Position numbers and translations under genes: made by a program
Assembly: GCF_014356525.2 (NCBI RefSeq)
Contig: NC_052518.1
Coordinates: 28,522,655-28,586,654 of the forward strand
DNA length: 64,000 nt
DNA from: Nilaparvata lugens
Taxonomy: Eukaryota > Arthropoda > Insecta > Hemiptera > Delphacidae
Direction: 5' to 3'
Shown: piece by piece, positions 8,798 through 20,579 of the stretch
How positions within the stretch are numbered: position 1 is the stretch's first letter
Layout of the letters: every line of letters starts with the position of its first letter
The notes under the pieces: generated by a model
What the model was told of the DNA's origin: nothing
What the model saw: only the letters and a program-made list of their open reading frames with translations
Database searches by the model: none

Positions 8798-9340
8798 GAC
8801 ATACAACCCAAGAGATTCCGCAGTTAGCCATTTTATATTCTTCATCATTTATTTGTTTTATAACTGGGCTGTTCTGGTCAGTAATTTTCTCATTCAAATT
8901 CATTTCTGACAGAGGTCAGGATGAAGACGAATACATCTGAGCAACAGATTAAGATTCCATGTAGTATAATAAAATTATAGTCCTGGAGAATCCGACACTG
9001 ACATTAACACAAGGATGAAATTCACAGATATTTTTGCCGATAAACACACTGAGGATTTAACTGCTTAATATTTGTTCGAATGCTGTCAGAAGCATTATCA
9101 GAGTGAATTTTCGAATGATGGTTATGATACAGGCACTTATTGAGAAGAAAATCTGATTTATCATTCAGATAAATATGAGTGGTACCAATTAACAAACACA
9201 GTGCAAATCTTGCTGGATACTATAGTTTGTTTTAAAATTGTAGGAAATTTATTCCTAGCTATAAGAAAAAAGGAGGCGATTTACAGAAAGTAGTTTACTT
9301 TTGCAACTTGAAATCCGTCATAATTTGCAGAAAACTAATC
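8798..9340 (-). repeat. right arm of long inverted repeat
   Basis: Inverted partner of 5358-5929. Shared landmarks include GTTTTATAACTGGGCTGTTC and the segment around GAGGTCAGGATGAAGACGAA. No transposase is visible in the spacer. Confidence 0.75.
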
Positions 9341-9814
9341 TATATTATATGATTTGAAAAAGAATACGAGAAAATACAATTATTAATATTACTGATAAAA
9401 TTAATTTGAATACTACACCTAACCTAAACCTATCAAGAATTGAATATCATAGAATTAACCTAGCATATCACTTAAAACTAGTTAAAAAAATATAAATTAC
9501 ATTGACATTGATACATTCAAGTATTAATATTACTGATAAAATTAATTTGATTACACAGGTTATAATAAATTCACTTTTTTGAATACAACACATAATCTAA
9601 ACCTATCATTATTATAATACAGCAAGTTATATTCAGATATGGTGTATGTTAATTAGTGAAAAATTCAATATTCTAGCAGCATTAAACCAATATTATCTAC
9701 ATAGCACTACATTTTATCACACAGTAAACAACAGTCAATTAAACATTATTTTGTGTTTTATTATACATGACATTTCGTCACCTCAACTACCTAATTCAAA
9801 AATTGTTGTTTTTA
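9341..9814. repeat. AT-rich direct repeats
   Basis: A unit with TATTAATATTACTGATAAAA occurs at about 9380-9400 and again at 9521-9541, each followed by a region ending in CTAAACCTATCA. The stretch at 9467-9525 also resembles 5305-5357 in direct orientation. No gene is seen. Confidence 0.5.
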
Positions 9815-10803
9815 CTTTCCTTGCCCTATTACCATAGGCAAGGAAAGTATTGCTTTCAAAAAAAAAAATTAATTTACTTTCCTTGCCCTATTATACCATA
9901 GGTAAGGTTTACTTTCATTACCCTATTGCCATAGGTAAGGAAAGTATTGCTATCAAAAAAAATTAAGGTACCCTAATTTCAAGTTTTCTATACGTTTCAA
10001 GGTCCTCTGAGTCCAAAAACATGATTTTTGGGTGTTGGTCTGTGTGTGTGTATGTATGTATGTCTGTTAACACGATAACTCCATTCCTAATTAATCGATT
10101 GACTTGAAATTTCAAACATAAGATCCTTATACCATGAGGATCCGACCATAAGAAATACAATAAAATTCAATTCAAGATGGCGGATAATGACTAAGAAAAC
10201 CACGTTTTTCACGGTTTTATCGAAAACGGCTCTAACGATTTCCTTCAAATTTATACCCTGGATAGCTATTTATAAGCCCTATCAACTTACATGAGTCTCA
10301 TTTCTGGGAAAATTGCAGGAGCTCCGTAATATTCTTGAGAAAAATTGATTTTGTTAAATTAAATCACGATTTTCTCAAAAATGACGACCGATTTTTTTCA
10401 AATTCATAACCTGTATAGTTATTTATCAACTCTATAGACTGGCATGAGTCTCCTTCCTGGGAAACTAACAGGGGGTCCACCCCATCCTTCAGAAATGGAC
10501 TTTGTAACCTCCTTCTCGTGCATGAGGTAGGTAGGTAGAGCAGTTTATTCAAAAGAGCACAAAGTCGAGATATTTCATGTTTAGAACAGCTGTTTTAACG
10601 ACTTTAAAAAAATCATTGAATTTCACAATAATTTACACAAAGGAAAGTTTACTCTGAAAACAGTTCAATAGTATTGATTGTAGTGTTAAATATGTCATTG
10701 TAGCTGCCAATCGTCATTATATTTCCCTAAATTATTCTCATTTAAATAAGAGGCTTACAGTTCAATGTGCAAGGAAAGTTGTGTGAGTGTACCACACCAG
10801 ATT
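9815..10803 (+). mobile_element. dispersed repeat family A, copy 1 (non-autonomous)
   Basis: The same family is seen at 32338-33351 (+), 36107-36530 (-) and in part at 42112-42265 (-). It starts with CTTTCCTTGCCCTATTACCA and ends with CAAGGAAAGTTGTGTGAGTG plus TACCACACCAGATT. The start is present three times in a row here (9815, 9881, 9913). Interior landmarks are TTCAAGATGGCGG and repeated GAAAACGGCT phrases. No coding capacity is seen. The family looks like a planthopper repeat from memory. Confidence 0.7.
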
Positions 10804-10981
10804 CTTAAGTTATGTATACCGGAATACTTCCTCTTCATGGTGCAACAACTAGATATCTCATTTATTGAAGAGACTTGAAATGTCAAAAAATCCACTTTAT
10901 TTTAATAAAAATTATCATTTCACAGGACCATGCATCGTTTATTTATATAACTCTATACATTTATCTCATTTATGCTTTGTT

Positions 10982-11212
10982 TGATTGACCGAACGTAGTG
11001 AGGTATATGTTTCAACTCGATTTACTTTTGTCTGTCTATATGTAACGCGATTACGGCCAAACGCGTTGATAGAATTTGATGAGATTTGGCAGGAATATTC
11101 CTTTTTCAACTGCACGTCGATGTACACACAAGGTTTTTTGAAGTTTTGCATTTTAAGGATGATATGAAAGGAAAAGGAATTCCTCTATACTCCGATATCA
11201 CTATATATATAT

Positions 11213-11276
<64 letters not shown>
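10982..11276 (+). mobile_element. dispersed repeat family B, copy 1, left part
   Basis: Resembles 37605-37860: ATTGACCGAACGTAGTGAGG here, ATTGACCGAGCGAAATGAG there, then shared phrases about ATTACGGCCAAACGC and ACAAGGTTTTTTGAA. The family continues after the inserted transposon, at 13442-14155, ending in GAGGTCTACTGTTCACA, as copy 2 does near 38205. Confidence 0.6.
11203..11276. repeat. TA microsatellite, left of inserted transposon
   Basis: About 37 TA units with one phase slip. It directly abuts the left terminus of the Tc1/mariner-like element. Matching TA repeats resume at its right terminus, so the element landed inside a TA array. Confidence 0.95.
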
Positions 11277-11279
<3 letters not shown>

Positions 11280-13376
11280 GGTGATTCATAATTATGGTAA
11301 AATAATTTAATACGTGATATTAGAGGTAAAAATAAGAAAAAAGTTCTTATAAACATATATCCATAAACGCTTAATTAGCGAGCTATACAGAGTGAAAGAT
11401 TTCGCCCGGAATTCAGTTCCTCTGGTGAAATACACCGATGCTGAATTGTTTGGGGACTAGTTTTTGGAAAACTTATGCTGGATTCATATGGAAAAATATC
11501 TGAAAAACTGAAAACTGAATAAAACTAGTCTGGAAGCTGTAGTGTGAGTAGTTTTTGAGAAAAAAGTTGAAATATGCAAAAAATTCAAGTAGAAAAACAC
11601 AGACTTCTACGTTTGATGCCCAATAACTTTCTTTAATTACCAGTAAACAAATAATTTTTGACAATAAAAATTGTAGAGAATTTAATTCTGAAAAGAATTA
11701 TGTAAGCTGTATAAACTAAATTTGAATAAAAGTTGGATGAAATGTATTCTTATGTAGTACATTACACCACAAAAATTTGCTGTTTTATGAGGAGAGAACT
11801 AATAACTGATAAGTTGTAGCTGATTGCAAATAAAATATTCGGTTTTTTATGAAAAGTTTTTTTTTATATGAAAGTAGCATATCTAAATGACATTAAACTT
11901 ATACCAAAAGACTAGTAGATTATGCCATTAAGCCTGGGAGGAAGCTCGAACAGAAGTAGATGATCTTCTATGATTCCTGCCCACTGAAAACTGATGTTGT
12001 GGAAGATTGGAATTGATGCCATGAGGATTCTCAGCTGCCCAAATATGTTAGTTGTGGACGTTAACGATAGCTGTTCTTGTAAAGTGTGCCTCATCGGTAA
12101 ATAAAACGGTTGTTAAAAAGTTTGGGTAAACAAGTTTCACTAAAAACCATCGGCAAATACCAGCACGGGGAATACAGTCTCGTGGCAATAGAGTATGAAC
12201 TTTCTGGAGGTGGAGTGGATGTAATTGTTGCTCTTTTAGTATCCTCCAAATAATAGATTGATTGACATTAAACAACACTGACAATTTTCTTGTGTTCTTC
12301 TCGGGTTGTTCATAAATCTCATTAAGAATTTGTTCTTCTAACTCAACAGTCTTAGTAGATCGGGGTCTGCCTGCATGAATGTGCTCTTTGGATATCAAAG
12401 AATCTGTCTCAGACAGACGTTGATGAATAGTGGCAAAAAACCTTCAACTTGGACATACTCGGTTAGGAAAGTTCTCTTGATACAAACGTCTTGCTTCAGT
12501 ACTATTACAGTAGTGTCCCATTCCATACATTAAATGCATGTCAGCTAATTCGGAGTATGAATAATGTCTAAAATTACCTGCCATTTTTTAAAAAGTTAAC
12601 ACTTAACACAAAAGCAAAGTGAAATGGTTATAAATAACTGGTTAATAGGTTAAACAAAAAACGTAGCGCGGCTACAGTAGGCCTAACTTACAGTTTGTTT
12701 TTTTGTTCAACAGTGAGCTAAAATATTTCTGAAAATAATTTTCAGCTGATAATTTTTTTTTTAAATATTTTTCCATTTAAAACAAAATAAATCAGCTGTT
12801 TTGGAACAGCTGTTCTTAAAATCAATGTTCTATTTGCAATCAGCTACAGCCTATGAGTTATTAGTTCTCTCCTCATAAAACAGCAAATTTTGTGGTGTAA
12901 TGTACTACATAAGAATACATTTTATCCAACTTTTATTTAAATTTAGTTTACACAGCTTACATCATTTTTTTCAGAATTAAATTCTCTACAATTTTTATTG
13001 CGAAAAATTATTTGTTTACTGGTCATTAAAGAAAGTTATTAGGCATCAAACTCACACAAGTCTGTGTTTTTCTACTTAGATTTTTTTGCATATTTCAACT
13101 TTTTTCTCAAAAACTACTCACACTACAGATTCCAGACTAGTTTTATTCAATTTTTCAGATATTTTTCCATATGAATCCAGCATAAGTTTTTCAAAAACTA
13201 GTCCCCAAACAATTCAGCATTGGTGTATTTCACCAGAGGAACTGAATTCCGGGCGAAATCTTTCACCCTGTATAGCTCGCTAATGAAGCGTCTATGGATA
13301 TATGTTTATAGGAACATTTTTTCTTATTTTTACCTCTAATATCACGTATTGAATTATTTTACCATAATTATGAATC

Positions 13377-13381
<5 letters not shown>
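11277..13381 (-). mobile_element. Tc1/mariner-like element with about 550-bp terminal inverted repeats
   Basis: The left arm 11277-11832 and right arm 12831-13381 are reverse complements over about 550 bases with few differences. Termini read CAGGGTGATTCA and its complement, and both lie against TA, the target of the IS630/Tc1/mariner superfamily. A decayed transposase lies between the arms on the - strand. The interior spacer is only about 1 kb, so the arms make up half of the element. Confidence 0.85.
11920..12584 (-). pseudogene. Tc1/mariner-like transposase, decayed
   Basis: Reading from an ATG at 12584-12582 the product begins MAGNFRHYSYSELADMHLMY. It has a premature TGA near 12449, then GRPRSTKTVELEE, a helix-turn-helix region ending in SIIWRILKEQ, and VLFTDEAHF with the first catalytic Asp of the DDE/D triad. 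Near 12095 the frame shifts, and the remainder can be followed to about 11920. The missing downstream part includes the later catalytic acids. The protein would bind the long inverted ends and cut at TA. It is broken and cannot be active. Confidence 0.8.

Positions 13382-13441
<60 letters not shown>
13381..13441. repeat. TA microsatellite, right of inserted transposon
   Basis: About 30 TA units directly after the right terminus of the Tc1/mariner-like element. Confidence 0.95.
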
Positions 13442-13442
<1 letters not shown>

Positions 13443-14155
13443 CTACTCTGAAGATAGGATTAATCAGCCTATAGATATTATTCATAATCAATCAGCCGAC
13501 AAGTGGATTACACAGATGGCTGGAGTGACACATGAGAAATGTACCGTTTAACGGTGCATGCGCTTTGTATTCAATCATACTTCATAACCGCTCTTTCATG
13601 AGCTGTCATATATATACAGCGCGAATTCGAGCTTGTATAGGGCATTCCTATTGCTTTCTCTCTTGAATAAATGAGTCTTTCTCAATTTGAATAGGCTAAT
13701 AATAATTATTGTACCTGATAAACTGAAAATTCAGTTAAAAAATAACTGAAAAAATAACTAAAAAAGTAACTGATAATTTTGAATAAAAGAAATTGGAGAT
13801 TAAAGAAAATATTTATGGTGTTAAATATTGTCTACAACTAAGATAGTTGTTTATTTATAAGTTGATTAATTTTTATGATGATAAATATTGTCCATAGAAA
13901 TAATTAAATGAAAATTAAAAATAAAAATTAAATAAATTAATTAAAAAGAATTGAATGAACTGAATTATAATATTTTTGACCAAAAAAATTATCAAATATT
14001 TGAGGAATATTTTCATCAGATGGAAAGATTATCAAGGAATGGATGAATACAAAAATTCAAAAGTGAACTGAGTTTGTTAACATTTCAAACAGGTGACATT
14101 AGATACTTGTGGATGAGAAAACTGCGTGAGGTCTACTGTTCACAGAACTACTAGT
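13442..14155 (+). mobile_element. repeat family B, copy 1, right part
   Basis: Contains AATCAGCCGACAAGTGGATT near the start and ends with GAGGTCTACTGTTCACAGAA followed by CTACTAG, the same ending as copy 2 at about 38205-38226. No gene is present. Confidence 0.5.
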
Positions 14156-14307
14156 AAATAAATGAGTGATGATTTTGTAGATAATTTGTGAAGCATAATC
14201 TCATTGAGGGCTACAACTAGGTATATCATCTTATCTAGTTGTTACATATGTTAGTATAATTATTGCATGCTACTGCTAAAACTGTGCATCTCAAGTTTTA
14301 GTTCCAG

Positions 14308-14459
14308 ATTCCTCCCTATCTAAGTCTGTCATAACTGTATAATTTGAGTTAGTTACTTGAAGTACTCATCATTTTGCGCGTGAATTCCTCCCTATTTAAG
14401 GCTGTCATAACTGCACAATTTGAGTTAGTTACTTTAAGTACTCATCATTTTGCGCGTAA
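14308..14459 (+). repeat. tandem duplication, 76-bp unit
   Basis: Two adjacent copies of a unit starting ATTCCTCCCTAT and ending CATTTTGCGCGT, at 14308 and 14384, with a few substitutions. Confidence 0.9.
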
Positions 14460-14640
14460 ACACATCAGTTCAACAAGAATGTTGATTTATCAATTTATAT
14501 TAACTCTTTTGTTTAATGACTTATACACAAATTGAAAATCCTATTATATTTCGCTGGAAAAGCGAGAAATTTCTATATATATTTTTAAATCTGGTTATGT
14601 GGTTATTTTTATATCTGGTTAATATTTGGACTGAATATGG

Positions 14641-14870
14641 ATCTCGAAAACGGCTCTAACGATTTTCACGAAATTTGGAACATAGTAGGTTTATGATATG
14701 AAAATTCGATTGCACTAGGTCTCATCCCTGGGAAAACTCGCTGAAGGACATGAAAAGGATAATTCATCCTTGGAAAAACAGATGATAATTTCATCGTCGA
14801 TAACAGAAGATGCGTGTGCCTGTGTGGGAGATCACCTGTATAATCAATCAGCTTACCGTGTCTCACGAGA
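14641..14870 (+). repeat. fragment of a dispersed repeat (family C)
   Basis: The opening phrase CTCGAAAACGGCTCTAACGA is shared with the interior of family A, followed by a distinct body with GGTCTCATCCCTGGGAAAAC. I take it as a related repeat fragment on this internal similarity only. Confidence 0.4.
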
Positions 14871-15429
14871 AATATGATCTAGAAATTTTAATAGACTTGA
14901 TAAAAATAATCTGATTGGTAAATAAATTAGAGTATATCATAATTTTCAAAGTTAATTATTATATGTTAATTTTCAAAGTTAATCTAATATGGTAGATAAA
15001 TTAGAGTATATCATAATTTTCAAAGTTAATCATTATTTTACAGTTTTAAGTGTTTAGTAAGTGTTATTTTATTATTCAATTTGGTTTGCAAACAATATAA
15101 ATTAGAACTTTTCTGTTTTCAAAAATGTTTTGACTGAAAATTTGACCTGAATTCAAGTATGGAACATAACCTACTTTTTGGAATATTTATAGTGTATAAA
15201 TCAAAATTTGGGGAAGAATCAGTTTTGGACTGTGCCTGTTAGTCCTTCCCGAATCATTTTAAAGAATTGAGTCCTGTTTATCAATAAATAAATAACCGAG
15301 CGAAGTTCAGTGCCCCGATATTATTTTATAATGCATAGCAGTAAACATTGCTCTCCAAAACAGCTTGAAGGTATAGGTTATCATTTTATCAGGTTGAAAC
15401 TTCTTGGTCATTTTTATGATGTTCATAAA
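14871..15429. other. AT-rich noncoding DNA with a local duplication
   Basis: The phrase GAGTATATCATAATTTTCAA occurs at about 14931 and again at 15003. Nothing else is recognised, and no gene is seen. Confidence 0.5.
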
Positions 15430-15852
15430 CAATAATCTCCACCTAGGGAGTATAATGCCTTGTCATTGGTGGTGGAGCTTGCGTCTCCCAATGACCCAAA
15501 GAGATATGCCGGCCGTAGTATAACTACCGGTAGGGTCATCCTAGCCGGATAGGTCGATGAATAGGTGCCAGAGGAAAAAGTACAGCTACCAATACAGCTA
15601 CCTAGGCCTATCAGGACTAGCAAGTCGGTAGGGGAGATAGAAATCGCTTTCAAAACTAATAACAAGCCTCGGAGCCGGACTGGATTAGCGGATAGGAATA
15701 TTGGTAACGCCAAACAAAAGAATGGATTACGGAATACTTTGAACGACTTGAGAATAGGAACACTGAATATTCTTTCATTGAGAGGTAAACTGGAGGAGCT
15801 GAAAGATATGATGAAAGAGTGAAGGCTAGGCAGTGCTGGGATTGAGCGAGAC
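15430..15852 (+). pseudogene. 5' fragment of a LINE with start of endonuclease
   Basis: After a GC-richer leader, a frame at 15565-15822 ends with RIGTLNILSLRGKLEELKD. This is the beginning of the exonuclease-endonuclease-phosphatase (APE-type) domain of LINE ORF2, where the first catalytic Asn lies in the LNI motif. The reading stops at a TGA at 15820-15822 and the element is then cut by a foldback repeat at 15856. No later LINE parts are recognised downstream. Confidence 0.55.
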
Positions 15853-15855
15853 AAA

Positions 15856-16723
15856 GGGCCATATGAATAAAGTTGAGCATTCGCTTATACTTCTAAAATA
15901 TGGAGCATATGCTCCATTTTCTATGAATAAACGTGAGCAAAGCCTTTTGCTCATGCTCATCAAAAAAATAGTTTGAGCATTGTCTCAAAAGTAAAAGCTT
16001 TTGCTCAAAATAGTATGAATAAACTAGAGCATTTGCTCAACTTTTGAAGCAAATGCTTCAAAAAAGGTGAGTCTACTCTGGAGCAGCTTTTCACCTTTTG
16101 CTCATAGTAAAATGGCTCAACTAATTCGTGTAAGTAAGAGGAAACTATACCAGATACGATCACAACCAATAGTTGAAAACTATAAAACTCTTTTTAGATT
16201 CAACCATGATATATATCAACATTATTCCTATAAAATAATAAGTACAAAAGATACCTATCCGATATAAAGATAGCCATCACATAATAGGAAATAGGCATTC
16301 AAGAAAATGAGAATGTAGACGATTATAAGAAAGCTATTGAGATTATAAGATTATGCTGCAAATTATTATAGAGATGACATTTTTTCACTCAATTATTTAA
16401 AATTCATAACTCAACTAACCTAAAACTCAATTCAAGGATAGAGCAGAGCAGACGACGCAAACACAAGCGGTGTCTATACTTGCATATTTAGCGCTTACGT
16501 GAGCTATAAAAACAAAGTAAGGCCACAAAGACGAATCAGCTTACGAAAAATCTTTAAAATACGTGAGCGTTTGCTCCAGAGTTCAGGAGCATAAGGTAAG
16601 AGTATAAGGTGAAGCTTATTCATATAAAAATGTGCAAATGCTTATGCTTCTACCTAATGCTCATGAGAAAAACCTTATGCTCCATGCTCATGTGCATATG
16701 CTTTGGTTTTATTCGTGTGGCCC
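15856..16723. mobile_element. foldback/MITE-like element rich in GAGCA/TGCTC motifs
   Basis: The ends GGGCCATATGAATAAA and TTTATTCGTGTGGCCC are inverted repeats with two mismatches. The two terminal 200-bp regions are filled with short GAGCA and TGCTC words that can pair within and between arms. The 868-bp unit has no coding capacity and interrupts a LINE fragment. No clear target duplication is visible. Confidence 0.6.
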
Positions 16724-17518
16724 ATTGTTCATACCGAGACCCGGCACTAGCTGGAACGGGACACGGATATATATCAGCAAAAAATATCAGCAATTTCACG
16801 ACAAACTCAGATGTTCACCATCATAATACTAGACATAGAGACAATATAAGTGTTCTCTTTATGAGAAAAAACCTAGTTATATAGATGCCAAATTTTAAAA
16901 TAGACTGCCAACTTATTTAAATTATAGGTCAGCTACATTTAAAACAGATCAATACCGGTTTTTTATTAGTAAGACTTACTATAGTATAGAAGAATTTCTC
17001 AATGACAATTAGCGTAATTTTATAAGTATGTATTTTATTCTCGTCTTTTTAGATCAATGATTAAATGTCAAGTTTTAAAAGTTGATTCTTATACAGTAGT
17101 ATATTCTTAGATTGATATAATGTTATGACAGTGATGATTGTAATGACTACCAATTTGACGTTGTTCAACTGTATGGATGAATCTGTATTGTTGTTGAACT
17201 AATTAAATATTTTATTCTAAATATTCTATTATATTCTACTACCAAGAGTGTTTCTAGTTTTTCATTTCTCTCAGGGATATTGTATTGAATTAATAGTTGA
17301 GGTGAGAAATATTTTCAAGTTTGGTCTCATTCATCTATATATTTCCATTTTATCATTAATATTTTCAAATGCTTTTTTATAATCAAAATGTTTGGGTCAT
17401 TTTTATAACAGTTTTACAACATGCAAGAACCAGCCTTCTCAGCAAAAACAAAACAAAACATTTTTAGCCCTCTCAAATGTATTATATGCATGAGAGTTGT
17501 TTTTAAGTAGTTCTACTC
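16724..17518. other. AT-rich noncoding DNA
   Basis: A short GC-richer segment near 16735-16775 follows the foldback element. The rest is AT-rich and no gene is supported. Confidence 0.5.
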
Positions 17519-17734
17519 AAGCTTTCAAAGCACATTGCTCCTGCTGGTAAAAGGGGAAGTAGAGCAGTAACTGTGGCTTGCTCAATGAGCACAGGCAATT
17601 TTGCTATGAAGAAGCTTGACCATTTACGAATAAATGATGGCCAAGTTGGCTGTGTCCAATTTAGGCATATGAACAGCCAAACTTTTAAAAAATACTTGGA
17701 GGGTCTTGGACCCCATCAGCAGAGACTCCAATAA
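17519..17734 (+). pseudogene. possible transposase fragment (pogo/Tigger-like)
   Basis: An open frame of 71 codons in otherwise stop-rich DNA reads HIAPAGKRGSRAVTVACSMS and later NSQTFKKYLEGLGPH. The first block resembles the part of pogo/Tigger-type DDE transposases where a basic patch precedes a VTV-strand, and the second the following FxxFLxxH-like helix. The middle, which should carry the GWM-type segment, does not fit. The match is weak and the ORF could be unrelated. Confidence 0.25.
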
Positions 17735-18582
17735 CATAAACACAATAACGTATATTACATGTTTAGCTGAAAGCAATTAATTAAAAGATAAAAATATTGA
17801 AATACATCCTAACAGCAGCCACCGCACTCAGCCAATCAAGAAAGAAGGCTTTGCAATGTTTGGCATTTACCCATTTGCTTCCTTTCAGTGTCACAGATAA
17901 AAAATAAAATGATAACACTGATCGAAATTATAATGATCTTCATTTTATTATCTGGGAGGAACAGAAAGAGGTGATTAGCAAGCAAGCAAAGAAAATAATG
18001 AAGAAGGTGGAGAAAATGAAATAATAGGAGAAAAAGTGGAGAGAGCACAAAAATGTATTGATATAGCAAATTAAATGAATGGTGAAGATGAAACAGGCGA
18101 AGAAAGTGATAGAGCTAACAGCCTTCCTCCTGCTGTGATTACCCCTGCAGACATTCCAGTGTCGACAATTTTAGAGAAAAGGAAGCGGTCTATAAGAGGT
18201 TTGAAATCAACTATTCTAATGCCAGCGCCACACTCTTGCAGAGTGCGTACGAATGACGACGAGCGCGAAAGAGTAGATGGCTATCATTACATGCCACCGT
18301 TCACCTTCACTGGCTCAAAATTACCAAATTGCATGTAGCATACAATGTTTGATACAAAAATATAGTAACCTATTTCACTAATTAAAAATAACACGGAAAA
18401 GTTCTAATAAGTCGTTTTTTGGTGCACCGCACAATATTACCTATCAGTCGTTAGAATGTTTTCGCAGCTGTTGAACTTGTTTATAATCATTTGTTGAGAC
18501 AGTCAAGGCACGTCAAACATTCACTATTCCCACAAAACCTGGAATGAAATAAAAATTTAGAGAATGCCAATCATATACTTAT
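17735..18582. other. noncoding DNA
   Basis: A frame at 18075-18338 (87 codons, MNGEDETGEESD) has no motif and no exon signals I trust. It is left uncalled. Confidence 0.4.
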
Positions 18583-18884
18583 AAAGGATATGTTTCTATA
18601 AATCAATAACTTTTATTAATTTCACATATAAAAAACTAAACGTTTTTTAATCTTTTTCAACCACATTTATATGATACAGGTAAATCTGTTTTTTTATCGG
18701 CACTTTTTTCATTTACTGATTTAATATTTTGAGGTACAGGAAGAGAATCAACTGAATTCGAAATAATCATCTAACTTACTCACAAGTTCTTCTGTCTTCA
18801 AGATTTTAGGTAGATCATCTATCAGATTCTCACGAATTTCATTCGGTATTCTTCGTCTAATCTATCTTTTCTTTTCTTTATTCT

Positions 18885-19075
18885 AAAAATAAATAAACAA
18901 TCAAATACATCCCAAAAAGCAAATACAATATTGTTTCCTAATTTCTAATATGTGTTCCCTATAAGCTACCCTGTGTGGGGACACTTGAATATATATAATA
19001 AAATATTAATATACAAATTAAAAGATTATATCATGAAAAACATAATAATTGAATATGATATTATAATGAAATGAA
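18885..19075 (-). repeat. LINE 3'-end fragment, same family as 62547-62755
   Basis: Matches 62547-62755 nearly base for base, for example GCAAATACAATATT, CCTGTGTGGGGACACTTGAA and the following AT-rich stretch. In the second copy it is the 3' end of a - strand LINE, so this is a truncated copy of that family. Confidence 0.75.
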
Positions 19076-19139
19076 TCAATAGTTAAAGCATATTCGACAA
19101 AGACTTGGATATTATCGAAAAACAAATGTAATGACACAA

Positions 19140-19760
19140 TTTTGCTTTTAAAAAACGTTTGAAGTAAAATGAACCTTTTGCTAAATAAAGATGAAACGAA
19201 ATTTGTACATTTCACCTTTAGAAATCTCAATAGAAAAAGTACAGTCAACCTAAATAACCTAGAGAACATACAATTTTTAGGTCTAGATCTAGATATAACA
19301 AACTCAATTGGGAAGAGCATGTATCAAGAGTATGTAAAAAAGTAAGTACAGGAATATTTGCACTAAGAAGGCTGGCACCCATTTGTAATTTATTAACTTT
19401 GAGATCCGTGTGACAAACATTCCAAACATGCCACTGTCCACTCTCATATTTCATATGTCATTGAGATTTATGGTGGGACTAGTGCATTTAACTTGTACAG
19501 GATATTAAAAAATCCAAAAAGAAGCAGTAAGAAAAATATTTAATTTAAATAGACAAGAGTCGTGCAGGACATTTTTTTAAAAGTTAGAATTAATGACGGT
19601 GTATGGACTTTATATTTACAAAACAATACTACACGTATAAAATAATGAAGACAAATCCCCAGGCAATCTAGTGTGCGTGTGCATGACTATAATACAAGAA
19701 ATAGGAACAACTTTATTATCAAAGAACATAGTAGAGAGAAGTACAAATAGTCCAGTCAAT
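19140..19760 (+). pseudogene. LINE reverse transcriptase C-terminal fragment
   Basis: Read with frameshifts, this stretch gives the thumb and connection region of a non-LTR retrotransposon RT: NIQFLGLDLD, then a SRVCKKVSTGIFALRRLAP block, an ILKIQKEAVRKIF block and DYNTRNRNN near the end. These are landmarks of the CR1/Jockey-like RT C-terminus. Catalytic palm motifs are absent, so it is a 5'-truncated dead copy. It lies on the + strand, opposite in direction to the LINE end at 18885-19075. Confidence 0.65.
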
Positions 19761-19879
19761 ATAGACATGAAATAGGGGGTGTGCTTGCAATTTATATTGT
19801 AGTTCTGATTTGTTAATATATTATTTGGGTACATAAGAGAAGTCCAGAACCAATTTCTTCATGCAAAATTTCATTGTGC

Positions 19880-20450
19880 TAGATACAGAGTGGCCGAAAA
19901 ACCTTGTATTTTCGGCTCATTTTCCAGTTTTCAGCTATTTCTGCCAAATCTCGTGATCGGACAGAAAAATTTGCTCTTGCCTTTTTTCTAGAATATGGAA
20001 TTCTGAATAATTCATTCGGAGCTCTCTATCTCTAATGAGTACTGAGTTATGATTTTTCAAAAATGAGTGAAATTTAAAGAAAAAATCAATTTTGATGAAT
20101 TTTAGTTTTTGATCAACAATATCTTCCGATTGTTACCATTTAGATGTATAATTTAAAATCCCTCTGGGCGTATTTTTGTGCTCTACAATCCGAGATCAGG
20201 TAGAGCGCTCTATCTCATATAGATTTCCAGGTACACCTGACAACAATGTTCCTTGTATTGTGGAAAATACCTAATTTTCAGCTTCAACCATCATCACCAA
20301 CTACATAGTCTTCACATTGATATTTTGCACAATGACATAAGTTCATGAGATTATGTTCTATGAGAATCACCTGTTAGATCCATTTCATTTCAGTATTTCC
20401 TAGTGGAGAGGCCCCCTTAAGGACACCTGACTTGATTTCTTTTTTATCAG
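19880..20450. repeat. probable dispersed repeat
   Basis: Starts GAGTGGCCGAAAAACCTTGT and ends near AAGGACACCTGACTTGATT. It has no coding potential. I call it a repeat from recalled similarity to insect interspersed repeats; no second copy is in this window. Confidence 0.3.
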
Positions 20451-20579
20451 ATCAAATGCATTATTTGTTGTCCTATAACCAAAAATGAATTTATGTTTTG
20501 TAAAGGTTTTTCTTATAGCTTCATTAAATATTGTATTATATGGAACACAAATATATTATTTATTTCCTACTCCTATTCC

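Noticed and set aside
18075..18338. 87-codon acidic frame as a gene
   Set aside because: No domain, no splice or promoter support, in repeat-rich DNA.
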